Positions 26,448 to 34,045 of a stretch of DNA of 64,000 nucleotides are shown piece by piece (positions within the stretch are counted from its first letter, which is position 1; each line of letters starts with the position of its first letter). A program made the translations under genes and the position numbers. The stretch is from Candidatus Villigracilis vicinus (lineage in GTDB: Bacteria > Chloroflexota > Anaerolineae > Anaerolineales > Villigracilaceae), in assembly GCA_016721315.1 (NCBI GenBank), contig JADKIL010000001.1, positions 310,001-374,000 on the forward strand, written 5' to 3'. The notes beneath the pieces are model-generated. The model saw only the letters and a program-made list of their open reading frames with translations, had not been told where the DNA came from and ran no database searches.

Positions 26448-27344
26448 ATGACTATAACTTACCGCTCTTTCCTGCAAGACCAAGATAAGCAATTGATGAT
26501 CGACCTTGCTGGTCAATTCCAGACAGACCACTTGCACGTAGTTGATCTGCCGTATCGGCTCAGTTCGTGGGGGTTGGATGATAAGGAAAACGTCCGCTTG
26601 TGGTTTGATGGGGAGAATCTCGTCGCTTGGGCGGTGCTGCAAAGTCCGTTTTGGGGGATCGATTATGCTTGCCATGCTGACTATCCAGCCAGTCTGTTCA
26701 AGGAAATCCTTGCATGGGCGGATGGACGCGCTCAAGCCGTGAGCGGTACGCCGTACGAGCGTTCGGCTTGGTTCGTCAATGTGTTCTCGGGGCAAGAGTC
26801 TCGCAAAAAAGATTTGGAGGCGATGGGCTTTGCCTGTCAATCAGACGTGGGTGAGGATTCGTGGTCGAAGGTGTTCATGAAGCTTTCACCTGAGCCAAAG
26901 CTATACGAGCCGCCTGCCGGGTTTACCGTCCGCCCGCTGGGTGGGGACGTAGAGAAGTATGTGGCGTTGCATCAGTCTGTGTTTGAGAGCAAGAATATGA
27001 CATTCGAATGGCGCGGGCATACGTTGCAAAGTCCGCTTTATAAGCCGGAGCTGGACCTCGTGGTCGAGTCACCGACGGGTGAGTTGGCGGCGTTTTGCAT
27101 TTGCTGGTTCAATGAGAAACTGTCTGCGGGTCAGGTCGAGCCGTTGGGGGTGCATGCGGATTATCGTCAACTCGGGTTGGGGAAGGTGGCACTGTCGCAT
27201 GGCGTGAGTCGACTCCGTTCAATGGGGGCGAGGGATATTTTTGTCGAAACCGATAATTATCGCAATGAGGCGTTTAATCTCTATCAGTCGTATGGATTTG
27301 AAGTGATTCAGGATGTGCTTGTGTATCGGAAAGATTATTTATAG
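26448..27344 (+). CDS. GNAT-family N-acetyltransferase (two tandem GNAT folds)
   Basis: 298 residues with AAAGGA before the ATG. The C-terminal GNAT domain (about residues 155-298) has the acetyl-CoA-binding motif A as VEPLGVHADYRQLGLGKVAL and a motif B region ending NLYQSYGFEVIQD. The N-terminal half resembles a degenerate GNAT fold without a clear acetyl-CoA loop, as in mycothiol-synthase-like proteins. Role: transfers an acetyl group to an amine or amino group; the substrate is unknown. It follows the HD-GYP gene by 43 bases and precedes the KOW protein by 26, so an operon is possible. Confidence 0.82.
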   Translation: MTITYRSFLQDQDKQLMIDLAGQFQTDHLHVVDLPYRLSSWGLDDKENVRLWFDGENLVAWAVLQSPFWGIDYACHADYPASLFKEILAWADGRAQAVSGTPYERSAWFVNVFSGQESRKKDLEAMGFACQSDVGEDSWSKVFMKLSPEPKLYEPPAGFTVRPLGGDVEKYVALHQSVFESKNMTFEWRGHTLQSPLYKPELDLVVESPTGELAAFCICWFNEKLSAGQVEPLGVHADYRQLGLGKVALSHGVSRLRSMGARDIFVETDNYRNEAFNLYQSYGFEVIQDVLVYRKDYL

Positions 27345-27370
27345 TGATAATGATAGAAGGAGAGAATATC

Positions 27371-27565
27371 ATGTTAGCGACCACACAGAACCAAGTCAAA
27401 GATGGTGATCAATGCGAAGTCATCAAGGGAACCCATGCGGGCAAATCGGGAACTATCCGCGATATCAAAACGAGTAAGACGGGTCAAGTCACCATTACGG
27501 TGGTACAGTCAGATGGGGAAAGATTTAAGACCCTTGCTAGAAATGTTGTTGTCAAAAAAAGATAG
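27371..27565 (+). CDS. Small KOW-motif protein
   Basis: 64 residues from the ATG at 27371 with AGAAGGAGAG eight bases upstream. It consists almost wholly of one KOW-type beta fold: GDQCEVIKGTHAGKSGTIRD, followed by a basic strand-rich end (ARNVVVKKR). KOW motifs occur in ribosomal proteins L24/L26 and NusG and bind RNA or ribosomes. This protein is too short for either and has no second domain. The context, a GNAT gene before and a V4R gene nine bases after, does not name a pathway. Confidence 0.65.
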   Translation: MLATTQNQVKDGDQCEVIKGTHAGKSGTIRDIKTSKTGQVTITVVQSDGERFKTLARNVVVKKR

Positions 27566-27573
27566 GAGCCCAT

Positions 27574-28202
27574 ATGACAAACCCGGAAGAAGCAGTCATC
27601 ATCAACTCGCTTATGCGGCAGGCGTTGGTCTCGATGCAGGAAGTGATGGGGAAAATGGCTTGAACGCCGTTTTGAAATCGTGTGGCTTGGAAAGATTCGC
27701 AGGGAATTTTCCCCCGAATAACCTTGAGCCAGCCATCAAGACTTCACAGTATGCGCAATTAAACCAGGCAATCGAAGATTTTTATGGGCGCGGCGGCAGG
27801 GGCATGTTGCAGCGAATTGGCAGGGCGTCGTTCCAATATGGTGTGCGGGAACAAGCGGCATTACTGGGAATTGCAGGGGTGGCGCTCAAAGTGCTGCCAG
27901 AAAAACAGCGCATCAAGTTCATTTTAAATGGAATGGCAGATGCGTTGAAGAAAAGCAATTCGCAAGTCAAGGCATGGCTGGACGAAAGCGGTGATAAACT
28001 CGCCTATGTGGATGCCACTTGCGGCGTTTGCAACTCGCGGCATAGCGACCATCCCATTTGCCATCTCTATATTGGGTCCGTTTCTGAGGCGGTGAAGTGG
28101 GCGACCGGGAAGGATTATGAAGTTACCGAAACGCACTGCACGGCTAAAGGTGATGAGTATTGCCGGTTTGAGGTTGGAGAGTTAAAAGAACAGGTGACAT
28201 AG
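27574..28202 (+). CDS. V4R-domain protein (one frameshift)
   Basis: The ATG at 27574 (AGGAG upstream) opens MTNPEEAVIINSLMRQALVS and runs into a stop at 27661. The second half is in the next frame and starts ENGLNAVLKSCGLERFAGNF. Adding one G to the GGGG run at 27648-27651 restores a single protein of about 209 residues. The C-terminus has the V4R (4-vinyl reductase) pattern, with CGVCNSRHSDHPICHLYIGS and HCTAKGDEYCRFEVG, including cysteines and a histidine that could hold a metal. Family knowledge: V4R domains bind small hydrophobic or tetrapyrrole-like ligands or act as sensory modules. Function here is unknown. Confidence 0.75.
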
Positions 28203-28340
28203 TTCTTTCTCATTGGAGCGATCCGTTTCACGTCAGAATGAAAAAAAACATAATTAACCCCGAACATAATTTGGGACGCAGAAAAGGCAAAGAGAGTGTT
28301 TCTTAAAAGTTGCCGCCTTCAAGGAGTACGCGTTAAGAAC

Positions 28341-28400
28341 TTAACGCAAAGATGCAAGGTCGCAAAGAAAACCCTTTAAATCTTAGCGACTTTGCGTTAA
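28341..28400. repeat. 60-bp imperfect palindrome (TTAACGCAAAG termini)
   Basis: TTAACGCAAAG at 28341-28351 and its exact inverse CTTTGCGTTAA at 28390-28400. The inner bases extend the stem imperfectly to about 19 bp. It lies in a 368-base stretch without genes (28203-28570), which otherwise holds a terminator and no ORF I can support. The CGCAAAG core recurs within the element. It resembles a miniature or REP-like mobile repeat. Confidence 0.55.
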
Positions 28401-28502
28401 ACATCTCGACCAATTTCAAAAGAATATGCAAGGTAGCAACCAGCGTTTACACCGCACTTGCATTCGGGGCAAGTGTCCGCGCTCTATTGCTCTTAAAAAT
28501 AA

Positions 28503-28545
28503 ACTCACCCGCGAATCCTTAAATTCGGGGTGAGTCATTTTTTTG
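28503..28545 (+). terminator. Terminator downstream of the V4R gene
   Basis: ACTCACCCGCGAAT, a six-base loop, ATTCGGGGTGAGT, then CATTTTTTTTG. The 12-bp stem has one bulge. It lies between the convergent V4R and parvulin genes. Confidence 0.7.
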
Positions 28546-28570
28546 TTCTTAATGTACTTGTACTTTGTTA

Positions 28571-30015
28571 TTACGGTTTCGGCGTTTCTGTTGCATTGTT
28601 GGCCGCATCGAGGGTCGAAACTGATTTTGCCTGTGCAGTCTTTTGGGCATCGGCGGCGGCGGTGGCGGCAGTGATGAAGTTCGGTTCGGTGGGAACACGC
28701 TGCTGCCAGACATCGAAGGTTTCAACGCCGTATTCATCATGGAGGGAGGTGAGCCATTCCTGGAAGACGGTGTCTTTGGCAGTTTGGAACTGATCTTCGG
28801 TAAGCGGGCGTTCCTGGCGTGCGATCAACTGAATGATGTGAAAGCCAAAGCTGGATGCCACAGGTTCGGTGGTGAAGTCGCCGGGGTTTCGAGCGCGTAG
28901 GCTGCGGTTTCGAATTCAGGCACCATGGCGCCTTTGCCGAACCAGCCGAGGTCGCCGCCCTGTTGACCAGAGCCAATGTCGGTGGAATTGTCGAAGGCAA
29001 GGGTGGCAAAGTCTTCACCGGCTTGCAGGCGGGCGATCAGGTCTTTGGCCGTCTGTTCATCCGCAACAAGGATGTGGCGCGCGCGGATCTGTTCTTCGAA
29101 GGGGCGCACGTCGGCGGTGATGATCTCCTGCATTCTTTCACGCAGAATGTTGTTGGTGAAGAATTCACGATAGTACTGTTCATCAAAGCCGTATTTGGTT
29201 AGGTTTTCATTCGCATCCGTGAGCAGACCTTCAAATGCCTCGCGGGTGAAGGGGGTGGCAGTAGGCAGGGGAGTGGATGTGGGTCCTGCGGTGGGTGTTG
29301 CTGTAAGTTCGAGTGTGGCTGTGGCGGTCGGCTCGAGTGTGGCGGTTGTTTGGGCGCTGCCATCCGTTGTCGCCTGGGCAGCAACCGTGGCGGTGGAAGC
29401 AGGCGTCGCCGTGAATTGAGGCGTGTTCGTCGCTTCGGGGGTGGCGGTGATGAACTTCAGCAATTCCGCGGGGTCGGTCGGCATGCTAATGGCGGTCGGT
29501 GTGGCGGAGGGGATGGGGGTGCCATCCGGAAAGAAGTTGAAGCCTTCTTCGACCTTGGCATTGAGTTCTTCTTCGCTGACGGTGATGCCGCGTTTTTCGG
29601 CTTCGAGGCGGATGAGCTGTTCGTCGATCATTGCATCCAGTACAGATTGACCAAGCACTTCCGGCAGGTTGAGCTGTGCATCAATGTTCTGCAGTTGGCT
29701 GCTCAGATCCATGCCAAAGTATTGCTGGTATTGCAGGTACTGGTTGTAGTTGTCGATCAATTGCTGGCGGCGCAAACGCACGCGCGGTTCAAGGTCTTTG
29801 ACGAGGATCTTGGTTTCGCCGACCTTTGCAACGGTGCGATTGAGCTGTAGGTAGTTGATGTCGAGCCAGCCATAGATGAGCAGAAGCACGACCGCGCCAA
29901 TGATGCCAAAAAAGGTATACATGATGAGGCGGGTCTGTTTTTGCTCGCGTTCGAGGCGGGCGACATGCTTTTTATGCAAAGCGGGCTTTTTGCCCGATTC
30001 GTTGGTCATGGTCAT
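28571..30015 (-). CDS. Membrane-anchored parvulin-type peptidyl-prolyl isomerase (one frameshift)
   Basis: The start at 30015 or 30009 is preceded by AAAAGGGAGT. A cytoplasmic basic stretch and one membrane helix (about residues 30-52) are followed by a SurA/PrsA-like N-terminal domain (about 60-170). A long T/P/A linker comes next (about 170-275), then the parvulin domain, with RARHILVADEQTAKDLI and GGDLGWFGKGAMVPEFE. The frame breaks at 28883-28886, where one C appears lost from a C run on the coding strand. The continuation (VASSFGFHIIQLIARQERPL) completes the parvulin domain. Role: extracytoplasmic folding of exported proteins, which suits a genome rich in secreted multidomain proteins. 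Confidence 0.83.
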
Positions 30016-30089
30016 ACTCCCTTTTACCGCAGCCTTCACATGGAAGGTTTAAGATTCTCGCGGTAATTTTTTGCGGTGATGGATAGATA

Positions 30090-30121
30090 AAATTTCGGGG
30101 CATGGAACCTGCCCATGCCCC
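30090..30121 (-). terminator. Terminator of the rpsF-ssb-rpsR operon
   Basis: On the minus strand GGGGCATGG, a seven-base loop, CCATGCCCC, then GAAATTTTATC. It lies 20 bases below the rpsR stop. The T-run is interrupted. Confidence 0.6.
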
Positions 30122-30140
30122 GTGCGTTTTTGTTCGATGC

Positions 30141-30428
30141 CTAATCAACGCCGCGATTGGCGAAGGGCAGGAGCGCAACGTGGCGCGCCTGTTTCACCGC
30201 TGCCGCCACCAGACGCTGGTGTTTGGCACATGCGCCGGTTTGGCGGCGCGGGCGTAAGTTGCCATCTTCTGTCACGTACTTGCGGAGAAGATCAACTTTC
30301 TTGTAATCGATGGTCAGGGTCTTGTCGGCACAGAACTGGCAGAACTTGGGTTTCGCAAAGAATTTGCGATCACCGCGCTCGCCGCCTTCGCCGCCTGAAC
30401 TGGATCGTTCGGGTCGTTCGTCACTCAT
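30141..30428 (-). CDS. rpsR: 30S ribosomal protein S18
   Basis: 95 residues. The N-terminus is a G/S/E/R-rich extension (about residues 1-22) longer than in E. coli S18. The conserved core follows: FCQFCADKTLTIDYKKVDLLRKYVTEDG (quoted only in outline: cysteine pair, then the IDYKKVDLL block), then RRQTGACAKHQRLVAAAVKQ and a terminal ALLPFA. The FCQFC and GAC cysteines could bind zinc. Role: part of the 30S platform, bound next to S6. Third gene of the classical rpsF-ssb-rpsR operon. Flanking it upstream, GTCACTCTG (30445-30453 region) and CAGAGTGAC (about 30521-30529) form an inverted pair around the ssb-rpsR spacer. Confidence 0.93.
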   Translation of the reverse strand: MSDERPERSSSGGEGGERGDRKFFAKPKFCQFCADKTLTIDYKKVDLLRKYVTEDGNLRPRRQTGACAKHQRLVAAAVKQARHVALLPFANRGVD

Positions 30429-30537
30429 GGTTTACTCCAATTTTGTCACTCTGCTTGCATATAGGCGTGCGTTCTTCCATCCCTTTTCCATAGTGCAAAA
30501 GGCTCTTGCACGCCGCCTCTCAGAGTGACATTAAGTA

Positions 30538-30948
30538 TTAGAAGGGAAATTCCTCTTCTGTTGACCCGTTCACGGGTTCAACAGCGGAGGTTTCTGTCTG
30601 GTTATTCGCTTCACGCCGGTCGCCGAGCATCATCATTTCATTGGCGACAATTTCCACGCTGGTGTGCTTTACACCTTCCTTGTCATCCCAGCGGCGGGTT
30701 TGCAGGCGTCCTTCCACATAGACCTGCTGACCCTTTACGAGATACTGCTTGCATATCTCTGCCAGCGTTCCCCAAGCCACGATGTTGAACCATTCGGTTT
30801 CATTGTGGCGTTCGCCGTCTGCGCTGTTCCAGGTGCGGCTGACCGCCACCGTGAAGGTGGTTACCGGTTTACCGGAAGGGGTATAGCGCATCTCGGGGTC
30901 TTTCCCTAAATGTCCAATGATCTGAACTTTGTTAAGTCCTCGGCTCAT
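30538..30948 (-). CDS. ssb: Single-stranded DNA-binding protein
   Basis: 136 residues. The N-terminal OB fold (about 1-105) starts SRGLNKVQIIGHLGKDPEMRY and includes WFNIVAWGTLAEICKQYLVKG and VYVEGRLQTRRW. A short disordered linker follows, and the acidic tip EEEFPF is the usual hook for SSB partner proteins (DDIPF in E. coli). The C-terminal tail is short. Role: coats single-stranded DNA during replication, recombination and repair. It sits between rpsF (32 bases upstream) and rpsR, as in many bacteria. Confidence 0.95.
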   Translation of the reverse strand: MSRGLNKVQIIGHLGKDPEMRYTPSGKPVTTFTVAVSRTWNSADGERHNETEWFNIVAWGTLAEICKQYLVKGQQVYVEGRLQTRRWDDKEGVKHTSVEIVANEMMMLGDRREANNQTETSAVEPVNGSTEEEFPF

Positions 30949-30980
30949 GATTCACTCCTAAATAAGAATGCCGGGTAAAA

Positions 30981-31268
30981 CTAGTTGCCAACTACAGAAA
31001 GCATATGGCGCATGATCGACTCCTGGTAACGCAGGTTGCGTTCCAGTGTCGATATGGCGGCGGGGCTCAAGGATACATTCATGAGAACGTATTGACCTTC
31101 GCGGTGCTTGTTGATCGAGTACGCCATACGGCGGCGACCCCAAACCTCAGCCTTATCAATGCTGCCACCAGATTCGGTGATCCAACCCTTCACCTTATCG
31201 AGCACGCCATTCATGGCGGTCTCATCCAGGTCGGGCTGAATGATGCACATCAGTTCGTAATTACGCAT
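30981..31268 (-). CDS. rpsF: 30S ribosomal protein S6
   Basis: 95 residues from the ATG at 31268. The longer frame up to 31337 would translate the leader hairpin. The sequence has MRNYELMCIIQPDLDETAM, GWITESGGSIDKAEVWGRRR (the conserved W-G-R-R block), AYSINKHREGQYVLMNV and ERNLRYQESIMRHM, all typical of S6. Role: platform protein of the 30S subunit that binds as a heterodimer with S18. First gene of the operon. The strong ribosome-binding site GGAAAGGAGG lies ten bases upstream and can be paired with the leader. Confidence 0.94.
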   Translation of the reverse strand: MRNYELMCIIQPDLDETAMNGVLDKVKGWITESGGSIDKAEVWGRRRMAYSINKHREGQYVLMNVSLSPAAISTLERNLRYQESIMRHMLSVVGN

Positions 31269-31277
31269 GTGGGAAAA

Positions 31278-31334
31278 CCTCCTTTCCATGGGTTTGTTCC
31301 TGTTCAAACCGTGGGTTTGCCGGGAACGGAAAGG
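31278..31334 (-). promoter_or_regulatory. Structured rpsF leader, candidate S6:S18 autoregulatory element
   Basis: On the minus strand the order is CCTTTCC, GTTCC, CGG, CAAACC, loop CAC, GGTTTG, AACA, GGAAC, eight bases, GGAAAGG, AGG. Three stems nest: CCTTTCC with the GGAAAGG of the ribosome-binding site, GTTCC with GGAAC, and CAAACC with GGTTTG, leaving an internal loop with CCGG on its 5' side. Known S6:S18-binding leaders of rpsF carry a conserved CCG in an internal loop near the hairpin apex, so this is a plausible member. The fold would hide the ribosome-binding site when stabilised. Confidence 0.6.
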
Positions 31335-31358
31335 CACGTATATATGAAACGTACCTAA

Positions 31359-31364
31359 ATTGTA
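31359..31364 (-). promoter_or_regulatory. Possible -10 of the rpsF operon
   Basis: TACAAT on the minus strand, with a predicted start near 31352 and a leader of about 84 bases that contains the hairpin. No convincing -35 is visible. Confidence 0.35.
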
Positions 31365-31549
31365 GCGGGCGAAAGTTTACCACAGGATTTGGATTCAGGG
31401 GATGAGCCTTGCCGCTCTGACTCGTACCTGGGCTTGATACAGTTCTTCGGCATTTTCTACGCGGTATATTTTTTTCCTAACAAACCTGTAAATTCCGTAA
31501 AGAAAAATTTGCAATAAAATCTAAAAAATAAAAGCATAGGAGCGGGGAC

Positions 31550-31759
31550 ATGCGAAATAGACACCCCCCAAGATTCGAACCTGTAAAAATACTACTGCCT
31601 TGCTATTTATCAGCTCCCATCTCCAACGCGAACATCCTATGGGGTGGGGCAGCGACCGCCCTGCTGGGAGCGACCCTGGCGGAGTGGCAGCGCAAGCGAG
31701 CGGAGGAAGAGATGGCGGTGGCAGGACGAATGCGGGGCGCAAGGCGTACCAAGCCATGA
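31550..31759 (+). pseudogene. Short ORF containing the first copy of the 88-bp repeat; probable gene remnant
   Basis: 69 codons from an ATG with AGGAG seven bases upstream. The first 23 residues resemble nothing known. The middle (NANILWGGAATALLGATLAE) forms one hydrophobic segment and continues WQRKRAEEE, a basic then acidic tail. That middle is also encoded by the second repeat copy at 33.9 kb. Membrane helix plus charged tail looks like the end of a larger membrane or surface protein. The stretch 31335-31938 holds nothing else supportable except the rpsF promoter region. Confidence 0.3.
31616..31703 (+). repeat. 88-bp direct repeat, copy 1
   Basis: Begins CCCATCTCCAACGCGAACAT and is matched by 33905-33992 with about three to four differences (one C/T near base 12 and a few at the end). 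The two copies lie in the same orientation 2.2 kb apart and bracket the AT-rich pocket. Both carry the same reading frame (NANILWGGAATALLGATLAE). Confidence 0.85.
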
Positions 31760-31938
31760 TACAGGAGAAGCGCATTGTGGGGTCCTTGCAGGCAGAACAG
31801 AATGCGAAAGCGGCATAAACGCATTACCTGCCTGTTCGAATGCGAGAGCTTCTGGAGTTAAAAAGTTGGATTTACTGCTAGCTTTGATAAGATTAGTAAT
31901 TCATATATCATAAAGAAATAATAGAAAGGTATAGCTGT

Positions 31939-32526
31939 ATGAGTTCAACCGATGAAAGAGATGTTAATCCAATTCAAGAAATAATTAACTTGGTTGAAAA
32001 TGTTTCAGGACTAAAAACTTTCGGCTTTCTTAGAAATTTTCAAAAAGTAGAAACCAATATTGTTATATATAACTCAGAGCAATGCCGGGTGAAAGTAGTT
32101 TGGGGAGGATGGGATCCCTCAGCGGGTAATTCAATAAGCATCTATTATGGCAGACTTCACGCCCCAGATGAAAATATAAAAATGATATGGAATGAAGAGG
32201 AATGCCATTGTTGGCATAGGTTTGAGCATGTTATTCACTTTCTAAACGGTGTTTCTCCAGTTGAAGCAGCCAAACTAGATTATTCCACACCTATAACAAG
32301 TAATTATTTTATTGATGAAGTTAGAAATAAATTTCATCGCCGCCAACCGGAATGGTTGATGCACATGCATATGGATGTATGGAAACATTATGGCGCTAAT
32401 TTTTTTGAATTGTTTGACCTTCGTCGACCAGATTTATGGGAGAGATATAGAAAATTTCTTAAGGAAATGTATGATGTTCAAGGGCGTATTCCATTCATCA
32501 AACCGCCGATGGATAAGGTTTGCTAA
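31939..32526 (+). CDS. Hypothetical protein in AT-rich pocket
   Basis: 195 residues, AAAGGT upstream of the ATG. Soluble, without signal or membrane segment. It is rich in aromatic residues and histidines (ECHCWHRFEHVIHFL; EWLMHMHMDVWKHYG), and has a distinct C-terminus (FDLRRPDLWERYRKFLKEMY). I do not recognise a family. The codon use and base composition are much more AT-rich than the flanking ribosomal operon, which suggests transfer. It is followed by a 15-bp perfect palindrome. Confidence 0.6.
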   Translation: MSSTDERDVNPIQEIINLVENVSGLKTFGFLRNFQKVETNIVIYNSEQCRVKVVWGGWDPSAGNSISIYYGRLHAPDENIKMIWNEEECHCWHRFEHVIHFLNGVSPVEAAKLDYSTPITSNYFIDEVRNKFHRRQPEWLMHMHMDVWKHYGANFFELFDLRRPDLWERYRKFLKEMYDVQGRIPFIKPPMDKVC

Positions 32527-32540
32527 ACCTAATGTCGTTT

Positions 32541-32573
32541 AGGTGACAGTCACTTTCAAAGTGACTGTCACCT
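32541..32573. repeat. 15-bp perfect palindrome after the hypothetical gene
   Basis: AGGTGACAGTCACTT, loop TCA, then the exact complement. No T-run follows, so it is not a standard terminator. It fits a dispersed palindromic repeat. Confidence 0.65.
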
Positions 32574-32662
32574 GGCTGGGGAGGAGCAGAGATTACGATA
32601 AATCCACCGCTGCCAATGGATAGCCCATATATTGTTGAATAAATTATTGTGGAGGTTTTACC

Positions 32663-33015
32663 ATGAATAACTATAAACAATCTGTCTCATTGCAAAATCT
32701 AGTACGCCTGATTCAGGATCACAAAATTTTTTAGATAGACTTTCGCCTCAGATTATCGAAGCTGTTAAAAAACTTGGTGCTTATAGAGAATTAATAGCAA
32801 CCGAATTTGTATGGGTAATGAATTACGGTGATAAGGATGAATTAGTCAAAAGTCTGCAGGAATTGAATGAATTGGGTTTTCTTTTTGCAGGGGGAGGAGC
32901 GGGCTGGACAGCAGCTGATGTTTTTGGCGACTTAATTGAGAAACAGGGAGTAAATATAAACTTCAAAGAAGTTAGATGGCGCGGACCCAGCGACTGTTTC
33001 ATTATTGAGAGGTAG
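32663..33015 (+). CDS. Small hypothetical protein in AT-rich pocket (one frameshift)
   Basis: GGAGG lies eight bases before an ATG at 32663 that opens MNNYKQSVSLQ. The frame then stops after 23 codons. Adding one A to the AAAA run at 32694-32697 joins it to an open frame running to 33015 and gives about 117 residues: KSSTPDSGSQNFLDRLSPQ, then a helical part, then FLFAGGGAGWTAADVFGDLI and RGPSDCFIIER. No family is recognised. The good ribosome-binding site and the clean fusion argue for a real gene with an indel. Confidence 0.5.
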
Positions 33016-33138
33016 TGGGGTTTGGTTTGCTTGGTGACTGAGAAATACCCCACTGGATACATATTCTATTTGAAATGAAGTTGATTCAAGTTCATCTTAA
33101 TAAATTTATTGTAGAATTAATTACAAAGGAGATGGGAA

Positions 33139-33522
33139 ATGAAAATAGGTTACAAAAAAGTATGGGGAATTCTATGTCTTATGCTGAGCGGTCTTTCTTG
33201 TTGTTTGGTAGTGGCATTCAACCAAACAGGTGAAGCAATTCCCCTCGCTATTGTGGGTGTTTTTTGGTTGTTTTTTGTCTTGGGAATATTACTTCTGACA
33301 CGCAGTTATGTTGAAGTATGGAAAGAGATTCTGATTATCAAACCTTTGATCGGGTCAGGTGTGAAGCGTTATAGCTACCAGTCTTCAAAGGATTTTTCCA
33401 TCGAAGAGGATGAAGTGCTTTTGATCAATAACGGTACTCGTCAAAAATTACCTGTTTCAAAATGGCTGGTAGACAAACGCGGCTGGACATCCTTTCTTGA
33501 GTGGATCAAAGCTGGTCAATAG
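33139..33522 (+). CDS. Small two-helix membrane protein with PH-like end
   Basis: 127 residues, GGAG seven bases before the ATG. Two hydrophobic segments (about residues 8-28 and 38-58) are followed by a beta-rich soluble part (SYVEVWKEILIIKPLIGSGV onwards) ending FLEWIKAGQ. This order resembles small membrane proteins with a bacterial PH-like domain, but no firm family can be given. It is followed 13 bases later by another small membrane gene, so the two probably form one message. Confidence 0.6.
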   Translation: MKIGYKKVWGILCLMLSGLSCCLVVAFNQTGEAIPLAIVGVFWLFFVLGILLLTRSYVEVWKEILIIKPLIGSGVKRYSYQSSKDFSIEEDEVLLINNGTRQKLPVSKWLVDKRGWTSFLEWIKAGQ

Positions 33523-33535
33523 GGTTGAGGGTAAA

Positions 33536-33904
33536 ATGCAAAAATATTTACCAACTATTTCCATTTTGCTCTTGGGCGTCACGCTGATTTCATTTGTGGT
33601 TTATCCAACAATCAGCCCGGTTTTAGCGATAACTTCCCTACTCCTCAGCCTCACCCTCTCGACCTACACCATCTACACCAAACACAAAGGGACCGAACAC
33701 GCCCGCGCCAAAATCCTCAAAGAGGTGGGTGTTATGGTGATCACACTCGTTATCGTATTGTTTCTCGGTGGGATAGCGTCCATGTTGGCGAATGCCCAAG
33801 TGGGGATAAGGTGGGGCACGGTGGCGGGACTCGTGTCCGCGATTGGGGCGAGCTTTGTGGTGGGATACCTTGTCCGCGTGGGGATGGGGCGGGTTATAAG
33901 GTAG
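33536..33904 (+). CDS. Small multi-pass membrane protein
   Basis: 122 residues from the ATG at 33536 (GAGGGT upstream). Four hydrophobic stretches: about residues 5-22, 26-45, 65-88 and 92-112, with a basic loop (YTKHKGTEHARAKILKE) after the second. Ends LVRVGMGRVIR and a TAG. No family is recognised. Directly after the TAG, in the same frame, lies the second copy of the 88-bp repeat, which encodes another membrane helix and an E/R-rich tail; whether the native gene continues through it is an open question. Confidence 0.6.
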   Translation: MQKYLPTISILLLGVTLISFVVYPTISPVLAITSLLLSLTLSTYTIYTKHKGTEHARAKILKEVGVMVITLVIVLFLGGIASMLANAQVGIRWGTVAGLVSAIGASFVVGYLVRVGMGRVIR

Positions 33905-33992
33905 CCCATCTCCAATGCGAACATCCTATGGGGTGGGGCAGCGACCGCCCTGCTGGGAGCGACCCTGGCGGAGTGGCAGCGCAAGCGGGCAG
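33905..33992 (+). repeat. 88-bp direct repeat, copy 2
   Basis: Second copy of the sequence at 31616-31703, starting immediately after a TAG stop and in frame with the gene before it. It continues as an open frame for about 30 more codons (EEAARLAALRNSGGG and beyond) with no start codon of its own. Confidence 0.85.
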
Positions 33993-34045
33993 AAGAGGAA
34001 GCCGCGCGTCTCGCCGCCCTGCGAAACAGCGGCGGCGGGGTTGTT

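Noticed and set aside
30429..30537. Spacer between ssb and rpsR considered as a separate small RNA or leader
   Set aside because: A nine-base inverted pair (GTCACTCTG/CAGAGTGAC) is present, but there is no promoter or further structure to support more than an operon spacer.
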